From contig JAANYP010004347.1 of NCBI GenBank assembly GCA_020465985.1, positions 124,001-188,000 on the forward strand: a stretch of DNA of 64,000 nt. Direction: 5' to 3'. This stretch comes from Centrapalus pauciflorus. Taxonomy: Eukaryota; Streptophyta; Magnoliopsida; Asterales; Asteraceae. Within the stretch, counting starts at the first letter, position 1. Every line of letters starts with the position of its first letter. The notes below the pieces were generated by a model. That model was not told where the DNA came from, did no database searches, and was given only the letters and a program-made list of their open reading frames with translations. A program made the translations under genes and the position numbers. This document shows positions 34,673 through 46,200 of the stretch, piece after piece.

Positions 34673-36505
34673 GATGTGGGTTGAACCATTTGCACTTGTG
34701 GGGTGTTTTCATGTAGTCGTGTATTTTTATGGGGATCTCCTTCTCGGAGTCCCCTTCCCTTTTCTCGGTGTTTTTTAGCTGTTCTTGTAGCGATACTATT
34801 TTTTTTTATGATATAAATTGAGATTTTCTAAAAATATATATCATTAAATATATTCGCTAGGCATGCGTGTTTGACAAACATTTATCAAATATGAATCGAA
34901 ATGGTTTATTCTAAGAATAATACGCCAAGAGCCAAGATGATCAGTCACGTTGGTAAGAGCCTTTTCTTTTTTTCCCTTCAATTCCAGAACTCCCTTTCCA
35001 ATAATTGATCCACCTTTTAAAAAAGCAAAACGCAGAAAAAATTTCGACAAGGTGGAGTGGAGAATAAATAAGAAACTAACACTATGTTTTTAGTAAGAAA
35101 TCCAAAAACAATTGTTAATTATATAATTTTAGTAAATCTTTAATTTTAATAACCACGTCCATATTGGAAAAAAATCATTTTTCCTAATCAGGTCTTACAA
35201 TCCGTCAATATTTTCTTGTCTTATTCAAAAATATATATTTGACTTTTTTAGTTGGTCATTAACTTGTGAATAATACAAGAAATTAAGCAGTAAGAAAAAT
35301 GAGTTTAGTGGCTTAAATCATTAAAGTGATAAAAAAAAATTGGTTTTTATCCATAATTAAATCATTCGTCGAAGTAAATGTTTTAGTGAATTAGCATACA
35401 GCAATTCAAAAATATTAAACCACATGCCTCATTGCTTTCTTCCTCGACTTAAACATAAGTTTTTTTATATTTAATATTTTATATGTTTATACTAGCTTAT
35501 GACAAACGTATTACGTAGATTTAATAAAATTTATTTATATAAAATCAAAATGTATATAAATCAAAATAGGAACACACAACTTTTAATTATTTAAAGTAAT
35601 ATAAGAATAATATTATTATGTGGCTAACTATTTTTTTAAAGTTTACACATTAATATAAATTGTAGCTATTTTTTATGATTTTTTAAAACTTTTTATTTTT
35701 AATTTAATATAATTTAATTTATACAATTTGATTCGCAGAATAAAATTCAAAGGAATTGGAACTTAAATTTAGTTTGTTTTGAACTTTTTAGTTTTAATAT
35801 AATAATTAAGACAACATTAATAGATAAGACAACATCAATAATAATTATCAAATAAGCAAGGGTAAAATGGTTATTTTAGATGTCCAAAGAACGAAATCCG
35901 TAACAAAACGTCAACCACAAGAACTGTTAATGTAATTTTAAACTTAGAGGATCCAATCCAAAATTTCTAGTATAACACAGAATTGGAATTTGTAATTTAC
36001 CCTTTTATTTATCTGTCACCAAATTTATTGTTTTTTAGAATTTAAAATTTCTCTCAAATTATACATGAATTAAATTTCAACCTACATTACTAATTAATTA
36101 CTAAACCTATTTTTATCATTCACTGCCAAACATACTAATAACTAAAATTTTAATTTTGAGTGATTCAAATTTTGTTTCATGCGCAACCTTAGTATATATA
36201 ATAAGATAAATAGTTCATTTTATTGCATGTGAGAAATAAGCTGCAGATGTTTTATTTAATTATAATATCCCAGCCGGTTCATCTTATTTATAGGTTTCAA
36301 ACTTTCAATTGTATACATTTTATTTTATTTAATCATACTTATTTTCTTATTGTAATATAGAATGGCAAAATAATTAAAAGATAAAATGAAAACCATTGGA
36401 GTGGTGATAGCTTGTTCCAACAAAAAAGGGATGAATAGGAGGATCAAAAAAGTAAATTGCCCTACCTATCTAATTAACTTTTCTTTTGGTTCCCCATCAC
36501 TTCCA
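34673..36505. other. intergenic, with a Helitron 3' end
   Basis: No gene. On the minus strand, ACGTAATACGT then TTGTCATAAGCTAG before a T (CTAG at 35495-35492) is a Helitron 3' terminus; its 5' partner was not identified. The rest is AT-rich spacer. Confidence 0.4.
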
Positions 36506-36516
36506 TATATATAAAA
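36506..36516 (+). promoter_or_regulatory. TATA box of ankyrin gene 3
   Basis: TATATATAAAA, 82 bp upstream of the ATG at 36598, at a fitting distance for a leader of about 50-60 bp. Confidence 0.6.
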
Positions 36517-36597
36517 TAGAATTTGTTCTTTAATGAATATTTAATTTCTTCATTACAAGAAATTCGAAAACACACACACACAATTACACAACCACTC

Positions 36598-39276
36598 ATG
36601 GCTGAACTAAGAAAGCTCAACAAAGAGCTTTATGAAGCTCTAATGAAAGGAGACACAGACCAGGTGATCCATTTGTGCACTCGGATACAAAAGGGTCCGT
36701 TACACGGGCTAACCATTCACCACGACACCGTTTTGCACATGGCTACTTACTCCAAACAAAAGAACCTCGTTATCGACTTGCTTAACTTGGTGCCCGAGGC
36801 GCATTACCATAAACTAACATGTCAAAACGACGTAGGAAACACCATCCTCCACGAAGCAGCCACTTCTGATCGGATAGTCCCCGCTGCCATGGAAATGCTA
36901 CGTAAAGCACCAACACTACTTTCTATGCCTAATCGGCGTGGAGAGACAGCGATATTTCGTGCAGCGCGATACGGTAAGAATCAGATGTACACCTTTCTTG
37001 ATGCCGAGATGCATAAAACCATTCAAAGTGATGAAGATTTGAGGAGCTTTCATTTTAGAGATGATAAAACCTCTATACTTCATATATCTATCCTTACTGA
37101 ACACTACGGTAACTTTCTATATATACATGCTCTTTCGAAAATCAAAATATATCTTAGTTGACAGTTTTAATTTTGATGAAAAATACAGATTTGGCCTTAC
37201 AAATTGCGGCAAAGTATAGTTATTTGATCGACGAACGAGATGGAGATGGGATGACTGCACTTCAACTTCTTGCGTGTAATCCTACAGCTTTTCACGAGGG
37301 GAGAAGAGTTCGCAGCTCGCTCAAGAAACTCATATACTCTCGTATGACGCTATATAATTTACCGATCCAAAACACGACTCGATAATCTATAATTTTGTGT
37401 TGGATTTATTCGATTTCTATATGTTATTAATTAATGGATATTTTGAATTTTGGTTCTCTTTTAACTTGTAATAACATAACATTCATGAAAAACATGTCAA
37501 TTTGTAGGTATTACTACCACTAAAGTTAATGTCACAGAAGAAGGTAAAATTATGGTCCTTAAACTTAAAAATCAAATGGAGAGATTTTTTCCGATGCCGA
37601 CCAATGAGGTACTAACACGTGTCTTATCGTTTTTTGAAGGAGGTTGCAAGGTGCCTCTATGGGAAAGAATGAGGGATCAGAAGGTTAGATATGAATCAGT
37701 GACGGAGCTTTCACGGTTCTTGATCGAAAGAGACACGACATGGGAGGCAACTGAATCGGCATTAGATAAAAGTAAACCGAAAACACATAGATACGGGCGG
37801 GCATCCGTTACTCTACAAGATCAAGGACAAGTACAGACAACCAGCCAAGAAAATACAACAGTTGGTATTGCTGAAACCCCGTTATTTTTAGCGACGAAAT
37901 CAGGTTGTACGGAGATCGTTAGAGGAATTCTGGAGATGTACCCTCAAGCAGTCGAACATGTTGACGATGAAGGGCGTAATATCCTGCACGTTGCAATCAA
38001 GTATCGACAGATTCAGATATTTGATATCGTTGAGAAAATGGAAACTCCAATGACGAGACTTATACGAAAGATTGATAACAACGGGAACTCCATACTTCAT
38101 ATGGTTGGTATAAAGGCAGCCGAAGCCGGTTATGAAGACATGAGAAGCCCGGCGTTAGTTTTACAGGAAGATTTGCTTCTCTTCGAGGTACTTAACTAAT
38201 AATCGTTTTGTTTGATGGCGTATGCAATTAATTAGGAGGCGTTTGGTTTGCAGATTTTTTTCTCTGGGATTTGCATTTTGTCAAAGAATTTGCATTATGC
38301 AGCATTTGCATTTGTCAGAATTTTGTCAAAGAATTTGCATTGTCTTATAGAAAAAATTTGCTAATCTGAAAAATGCATAGTAACTGGGATTTAAAATCCT
38401 AGGGAAGGCTGAGATTTTAAATAACAAAGAAGGGAGGAATCCTTACTGAAATCTGCGAACCAAACACAGGATTTTAAATGCAAATCCGAGTGAATCCAAG
38501 AAAATCCGTGAACCAAACGCCCCTTAGTGTATGTATGTCTTATGTAATGTAACACGATGTTTGCGCAGCGTGTAAAGAACATCTCGGCGACTCATTTCAC
38601 AAAACACTACAACGCCCAAGGACTGACTGCAGAAAAGTTATTTGCCATCAATAACGCGCAGCATCGTACCGATGCCAAAGAATGGATGAAGGGAACTGCA
38701 GAGAATTGTTCGATTGTAGCCGTGCTGATCTCGACCGTTGCATTTGCTGCAGCCTACACCGTACCCGGAGGCCCAAATCAAGACACCGGATACCCGATTC
38801 TTCAAAACCAACCATTTTTCTTCTTGTTTACGATGACTGACGTGCTTTCGTTAGCGTTTGCTTTAACGTCAGTGATCCTATTCCTCAACATACTAACGTC
38901 GCCGTTTAGATTGAAGGATTTTCAGCAGTCTCTTCCTCAAAAACTAATGTTGGGTGTTACACTGTTGATCTTATCGGTCTCGATGATGATGTTGGCATTT
39001 GCGGCCACCGTTATTCTTCTTATACGTAACAAGGAGAAATGGACACGAGTCGCGCTATATTCAGTGGCGTTCTTTCCGGTCCTCATCTTTGCTTTCTCCT
39101 ACCTTCCGCTTTACATTTCGCTCATGAAAACGTTCACGTACTCGCTGAAGAAGGTCAGATATGTTGTTCCGCGATGTGGTTCGTCTGATCCCGGCAAAAC
39201 AGGTGCCGGAATCATCTCATCAACATACCCTATCCAACAATCTTCAACACCACAAACCAATCGTTTTCTTGTTTGA
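36598..39276 (+). CDS. ankyrin-repeat / PGG-domain membrane protein 3 (ACD6/ITN1-like)
   Basis: Four exons: 36598-37108, 37189-37341, 37508-38187, 38569-39276, phases 1, 1, 0, giving 683 residues. The ATG at 36598 (MAELRKLNKELYEALMKGD) aligns with the starts of the two paralogues; the frame is open upstream but that is leader. Ankyrin units: DTVLHMATYSKQKNLVIDLL, GETAIFRAARYGKNQMYTFL, TPLFLATKSGCTEIVRGIL, GRNILHVAIKYRQIQIFDIV. Exon 4 begins at about residue 449 and carries NCSIVAVLISTVAFAAAYTV then PGG, and three more membrane helices. It is the most diverged copy: exon 2 is 153 bp rather than 141, and exon 3 has an extra N-terminal stretch. Intron 3 contains a MITE. Family role in membrane signalling/defence is inferred. 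Confidence 0.9.
38235..38523. mobile_element. Tourist-like MITE, copy C, in intron 3 of ankyrin gene 3
   Basis: Ends GGAGGCGTTTGGTTTGCAG and GTGAACCAAACGCCCC, flanked by TTA at 38232-38234 and 38524-38526. Body is the reverse complement of copies A and B. It makes up 289 of the 381 intron bases, without touching the donor (38188) or acceptor (38568). Confidence 0.88.
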
Positions 39277-39279
39277 AAA

Positions 39280-41736
39280 ATCATTCATTTTGAAGGAATT
39301 GTTATCTATATGCTAGCAATAAGCAATTATCTTGCTTGTTTTGATTACCGGTGCTTGTGTTTAGTAGAACTCAACCCTTAATTCATGAGCTTTAACAGTT
39401 TAACTTCTTGTGCTTTTCTTTCACACATTTCGTTGAACACCTAAAATATGGTTTTCACTTTTCATTGATTAAAGGGAGTATTCTTCAAATTTAAATATCA
39501 AAATGAATTTTTAAAAAGCATATATACAAAAAAAAGTTTAATGTACATCTTAGGTGTAACTTGTTATGTTAATCGTATAATTAAAATAGTTCTATAACAT
39601 TTCAAAGAATATAAAAAAAAAAAAAAAAAAAAAAAAAAAGTACATCTAAGGTGTTTTTAGATTTCACTTTTTAATTAATTGCATTTTGTAAAAAAAATTG
39701 CACTTTTAAAAGTGTTATAGAAAAGTTTCAAATTAAAGTATTGATAAATATATGTTTTATTATGTATACAAATGTAAAACTTAGGATAGAAAAGTGATTT
39801 TGATTCACAAACATTTTCTTATTTCTTACTTTTACGTTTTCTTAAAGTATAAAAATCTAATAATAATCGTTAAAACGTATTTCCAAACAATCCATTAAAC
39901 GCAATTTGATTAAAATGTTTTACAAGCTTTAAATAAAAGTAGTGGATGAAACTAAAAAAATTTTCTTTTTTTTTTTTCTTAACTAGGTTAGTTTTGTTTT
40001 TTTTATTGAATTACAGTCTATATCTTCTATACATTATAGTAAATAAATAAATTATTTGTCATGTATCTTTTTATTATGTCATTATTTGGCTGAGTCTGAT
40101 GAGGACACATTAATTAAAATGAGATTCTAATTTAAATATATTAAAACTCTTAATCTTAGAATTTATACATTTAGCATGCTAAATCTTGATCTTGATCTTG
40201 AATTGCACATTTTAGAAAATTGACTCTTTGGTTCATTTTACAATCTGATTAAAAGATTTGCACATAATATTTCATAAAAAGTAATAATCTTATTTAGTTA
40301 TCTTGATTTTTTCTTTTTCATTTTTTATGATATTGTTATTTGTTTTTGTATAAAAATATTATAATTTTTTATATTATTAAAAAAATTAATTATTTATAAA
40401 ACTATTTTGTGTAATACATTGGTTGTCAATAAAAGAGCATGGCATCAGAACCTTCAAACTTCAAAAATCAAAGAAGCATCACTTCTCACCAATACACCCA
40501 ACCAAGTCAACATCAAAGCTTAATTAGATTATAATTAATAATTGGATAGGTAATAAATTAATTTAATTGCAATTGATGAGTTTACCATTATATCAATTTA
40601 AACCCCAATTTTCAAATGTTATGACAGTTAACCCCTTGTGGTTTGCATATCATACCAAACCTATCCAATGTAATCTTCATTCTTGAAAATGTCATTTTTC
40701 TAAACAAGTACATATTTTTTATAAGTTTTCAATAAATGTCTGTTTATTTTATAACTAAGTATTCAAATTTTTTTTTTTACAAGAATATGTGTAAAATTTG
40801 TTTTTTCTTGTTAATAGAAATAACAAATTAAAAATATGATCAAGTGTCATTTGTAACCAATTAACCTCCCTATTCTAGTGGTGTCAGTTTCAAATACAAG
40901 GATCCAACATGCCCTTAGATCAAGCAATACCATTTTATTATGTTTGAAAACAACACTTGTTATACCTTCCATGTTTGATAGTAAATTGAGGAATTTAGAT
41001 TTCAATGGTTTTTTCTTGAAATTTTTTTGATAGTCAGACATAATTTGTTAGGCACAAAAAGATCTCAATCAAACATGTTATCTATCATAGGGAGATCTTC
41101 AATCAAACTTGTTTGATACACAGGAGAGATTATTAGGCTGTTTAATGACTCGATCAAACATTGTGATGATTTGCAATACTATGCCTAAGTCTGTTTTACA
41201 CTATTACATAAGTTGTAATCTAACAGTATGTCAAATATGTCATCATCAGTTGAACAGGTTTGCCAGTTTATGTCTAAGTTATTCACATATGTTGGACAAG
41301 TTTAACATATTTAAGCCATTAGTTCTTTATGAACAGATTTAACACTTATTGAAATGTGTTTTCAAGTTATCATGTAAAGTTTTGCACGTTAGGATAGCCT
41401 TTTAGGACCTAGATAACTTATGTCAACTCATCCCTTGCTAGCTTGATACGTGTTCTCATATGATTACAATCTTACAATGACTATATAAATCTATAACCTC
41501 TCAAATGAAGTCACAATTGAAAAGAGAATTTCATGATGGTACCTAAACTAGGAAAATGACATTTAATACCCTTTAGTATTGTCATATATATCATGCATGA
41601 CACTTTTAAGAATATCATTAATAAAAACATCAAATAATACTATTAAGAAAATGTTTATAAAAGTCATAAAGAATTAAGGAATTTGTTATTACCACCAGCA
41701 TTGCAAACAAACATAGTCAGATTTAATGGTGTCAAG
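39280..41736. other. intergenic, no gene seen
   Basis: AT-rich spacer with an A-run at 39613-39638, flanked by two copies of a GTACATCTTAGGTGT-like motif (39542 and 39640). Open frames near 40847-41342 have no recognisable domain. Confidence 0.45.
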
Positions 41737-42034
41737 TAGGGGTGTTATATGTGGACCAAATACCCGAACCAGTACCGGTCCCGAATAGCACCGATTGTAA
41801 AGTAATGGTCCGGTCCTCAGCGGTTTAGATTTTAGCCAAATTCGAGTTCGGTCTAACCCGTGTTCGGTCCGATACGGGAGTAAGTTTTTGAGTTTATGTA
41901 CACCAAATACCCGTACCGAACCGGTACCAGTCCCGAATAGCACCGATTGTAAAGTAATGGTCCAGACCTCGGGTTTAGATTTTAGCCAAATTCGGGTTCG
42001 ATCCTAACCGGGGTTGGTCCAGGTAACACCCCTA
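41737..42034. mobile_element. hAT-type MITE with internal duplication (298 bp)
   Basis: Ends TAGGGGTGTTA and TAACACCCCTA are inverted repeats; the 8-bp duplication GTGTCAAG is perfect at 41729-41736 and 42035-42042. The interior is two diverged tandem copies of a unit of about 145 bp (each with CCCGAATAGCACCGATTGTA and TTTAGATTTTAGCCAAATTC). No coding. Confidence 0.85.
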
Positions 42035-42044
42035 GTGTCAAGTT

Positions 42045-42768
42045 GAGCTTTATGTTAGTTTATTCCAGTGTAAACTTAATATGTAAGTTTGAATGGTAAT
42101 ATACACATGAACTTTGTATGTAACAAAAAGAACTTAGTTGAAAAGTTGCAATAGCTTAAAAATATATAATTGAGCTATGTTTAGTAAGTAACTTAGTTCA
42201 AACTCAACTTGAGAATATGAATACACACATTCAAGTATCTGAAAACTCAATTATATTTTGAATAGATTTTTAATAACTTGAGTTCGATTCTTCACATGTT
42301 CAAGTTTATTATACAATATGGATAAAAGTTTGAATCCATTATGTTGAATTACTTTATAAAAACTTTACATTTGTTTCTCATGAAAGCCATCAAAGAATAT
42401 TAGTTTGACTATTTGACAAGGTTAGTACTTAGCATGTGAATAGTTTAAAGGTACGTTTAACAATTTTTGGGAGCTTTTAGGAGCTTAATCTTTTGATTTT
42501 TGGAAGTTTAAGCTCTAAAGCTTCGTTTGGTTGATAGAAGTTTAAGCTTTTGATTCGGATTTAAAAGCTCTCAAAAACTCTTTCACGATAAGCTGCTTGA
42601 AGTATCTCAAAACGAGCTTGAGCTTTTGGTCAAACAAAATTACATTCTTACCATTCGAATAATTATACAACAACTTTTAATTAATATCAATGTCTAATTA
42701 TGTCATCTAATACTAAAAGCTACAACTACAATTAATTTAACAAACACATTTATAAAAATAAAAAGCTT
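42045..42768. other. intergenic, no gene seen
   Basis: AT-rich spacer. 42465-42610 has AAGCTCTAAAGCTTCGTTTGG and related AGCTTTT motifs in both orientations and may be a decayed MITE. Confidence 0.35.
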
Positions 42769-43062
42769 CCGGTACTAAAAACTATAGATGACAACTCCAA
42801 CTCGAAGTTCCAGCTAGTAGTGCGGCGAATCACACCTTAAGTTAACCTAATTTAATAGCATGATTTTTACAATTTGGAAAATAAAGGACCTAAAAGTGAA
42901 TATTCAAACATGATTTTAATAGGCTCCAGCTACTAAAAACTATAGATGATAGCTCCAGCTCGTAGTTCCAACTAGCGTGAATCACACTTGACCTATTTAT
43001 TAGAATGATTTTTACAAAAGGGAAAATAAAGGACCTAAAAGTGAATATTCAAACATGATTCT
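42769..43062 (+). repeat. tandem duplication in the PFP-beta promoter region
   Basis: Two diverged copies of about 140-150 bp, 42769-42920 and 42924-43062. Both hold ACTAAAAACTATAGATGA near the start and AAATAAAGGACCTAAAAGTG near the end. The second copy ends 218 bp before the PFP ATG. Confidence 0.75.
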
Positions 43063-43280
43063 ACATCTGTTGCCCTTTAAGTTTCAGAATATTTCAAAGA
43101 ATACCCTCGCATGTTTTTCGTGCGGGGCGGAGTCCTCAAAAAGGCCCAAAGCACACATATTTACCAACTCCGTCCTCTCTCACTCTATTTCAGACTCAAC
43201 AACCACCGAAAAACACAGCGCCGAAAGATCTCCGATTTTCTCTCTGTCCGATCTACTCCGATCTCACTGAAATCAAATCA

Positions 43281-46200
43281 ATGGCGCCACCTTCTTTGGT
43301 ATCTAATGGCGGTAGTATCGCCCCCAAGAACACTTCGGGGATTAGCCGTGTGTCTTCGGTGTACAGCGAAGTACAGAACAGCCGTCTCGACCATCCGCTT
43401 GCTCTCCCTTCCATTTTCCAAAAGCCTTTTAAAGTTGTTGACGGTCCTGCAACCTCCGCCGCTGGAAATCCAGGTACTTCGTAATGTAGGCTTCTTTCCA
43501 GCGAAATTTTATCATTCTAATTATATATGATTTAAGCAAGGTTTATATGTATAATCATTATGGATCAATGATGACGATTTGTGGATTTCATTTTTTTTTT
43601 TTTGAACAGCTGGTGTGGTGGTAATCGCGTAGGCCAAGTGCCGACAAATCCCGGTTCGATCCCCACCACAATCTCCTAGTTAGATTAAAATCTCCAAAGT
43701 TAGATTAGTTCACCTGAAGGGAAAAACCCCAAAATCCGCCTCTAGTGAGGATCGAACCCGGGTAACAACCCACCCCAAGCCCCTTATGGAAACTTGGTGG
43801 CCACCAGGGCAAGCCCTGATGGTTATTTGTGGATTTCATGCTAGTGATTACATTGTGTTGTTTTGTTCGGATAGTTGCTATTTTGAGTTATCTTATTTGA
43901 ATTAATTTAGTTTGATATGACATATGAGATTTTGGATCTTACATCCACACACACACACACAAAAAAGGGGCGAATACTATTAGATCTATGGGATCTTGGA
44001 TGTAAGCTTCTTGTGATATTCGGAGCTATCGTGGTTTGTTTTGATCACTGAAGAGGGAACGACAAGTAGTTGTACAATCTTCATGTGTGTGTGTGTGTTT
44101 CTTTTTTTCTTTTTTCACTTTATGGATCGATTAACTGCAAGCTGTGCCTCTCAGGCATGTACTCAATTATCTTAATGCGGGAAATAGCGATGCTATTGGT
44201 TTGTTTTATTAATATGTAGAAGGATTAAAAAATGGTCGTATTTGGAGGATGGAACATTGAAACTTCTTGATTTTCTAGTGCATGAAGAGAGAAACAAATA
44301 ACTTCAGGCACTCAAATAACAACAATAGCTAAAACCTGGCATCGACCTTGGTTATTTCCTGAAGCCTACGCACATCAGCACATGGAAATTTTTATCTTAT
44401 AGGATATTTGACTTTTGCATTTTAAAATTTCCTATAGAAATAAACCCATGGAGAACACAGTGTTAAGGGTATATTTTTTCTTTCTTTGCTAGAAAAGAAG
44501 GCTCTAGAATGATTCTGAATTGATCTTTGTTGGTGTTGACTCCTGTAGATGAAATTGCAAAACTTTTCCCGTCCCTATTTGGACAACCTTCAGCATTGTT
44601 GGAGCCGAGCGAATCAAACGAGTCAGGACCGGCCTTGAAGATAGGAGTTGTTTTGTCAGGAGGGCAAGCTCCAGGAGGGCATAATGTGATATCTGGGATG
44701 TTTGGTTAGGATTCCAGCTTTTGATTGCCTATTTTTTGAAATGTGTATGTAATCTTAATATTTAATAACTATCCGCCTTTTCGCTTCCCCCATTGTAGAT
44801 TACTTGCAAGAACGCTGCAAAGGAAGCACTTTATATGGGTTCAGGGGTGGGCCAGCTGGGATCATGAAGGGAAAATATGTCATCTTAACCCCAGAGTATA
44901 TTTATCCATACAGAAACCAGGTGCATTTATTTTTTAATATGCATAACGTTTTACTTTCACATGACATTTATCTGCTTATCATTCAAGATTGCTATAATTC
45001 GTGTATTTCCCTTCAACATTACCTATACCTTTGCAAAGGTAGGGTTTGGCGACATCAACATCCATTATTGATCCAAGTACAAAAGAGAATAATTACCAAT
45101 TTGAATGGATTCAGAAATATTAGACTTTTGGAATTCAGATATTCAGTTCTGTCCAATACTACAGTCAAAACACAAAATAGAGAACTTCTTCTTAATTCAC
45201 TACTGATTTGTCATACAACTTGCTGATTTTTGTTACTAATTCACTGCATCAGGGAGGATTTGATATGATCTGTAGTGGGAGAGACAAGATTGAGACTCCA
45301 GAACAGGTTTTATATTTATTTACATTGTTGCAAATTTATGATTTAAGTAGACTTTTAAGTTTATGTTAGTATGTTACATAGAAGTAAATATGACCAAAGC
45401 TGTATGTGCTGGATTTCAGTTTAAGCAAGCTGAAGACACAGCAGCCAAGCTTGATCTGGATGGACTTGTAGTTATTGGTGGAGATGATTCAAACACTAAT
45501 GCTTGCCTTCTTGCTGAATATTTTAGGTAAATTTTTACCGTGCTGTATATTTAGCTCTTGTGAATTCGTGTCTCTCTCACTTTGGGGTAGATTTTTCATT
45601 ACAAGTTGTTATATTTCAATGATAGTATACAGTATTTCATGAAAAAATTTTACTGGGTTAAGATTATGGAATAGCAACATAGAACATTCTTTCTGTTGTA
45701 CACACTTGGTCACTAAACTTTAAAAATCTGTTCAGTTTTGGTCACTTACCCTCAATTTTTTTAGAATTACCATAATACCCTCCTCATTGGCCATGATGGA
45801 AAATTCCCCCCCCCCCCCCCACCCCCACCCCACCACCAGTGATCGACTCCATTCAACATTATTAATGTATAATGGTCATTTTTCTAGATAACTATGGTCA
45901 TTCTTTTTTCCAATATGGAACACATTTTGTACATTTGGTGATAAGGTGTCTACAAAAAAAGTACAATGGCCTTGGTGGACCATTTGAAGGACGACGTTAG
46001 TCTATAACTTTATACTGCATCATTGTATACATTCTATTGTTCTGTAAATGGTTGTTTCTGTTACTTTCAACTAAACTATTGCATTTCACAGGAGTAAGAA
46101 TTTGAAAACTCGGGTCATTGGATGCCCAAAAACCATTGATGGGGACTTGAAATGTAAAGAGGTTCCTACAAGTTTTGGATTTGATACTGCGTGTAAGGTA

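Noticed and set aside
43608..43680. A tRNA gene in PFP intron 1
   Set aside because: A- and B-box-like motifs are present, but no cloverleaf with a normal anticodon arm is visible, and the flanking duplication plus tail identify a SINE.
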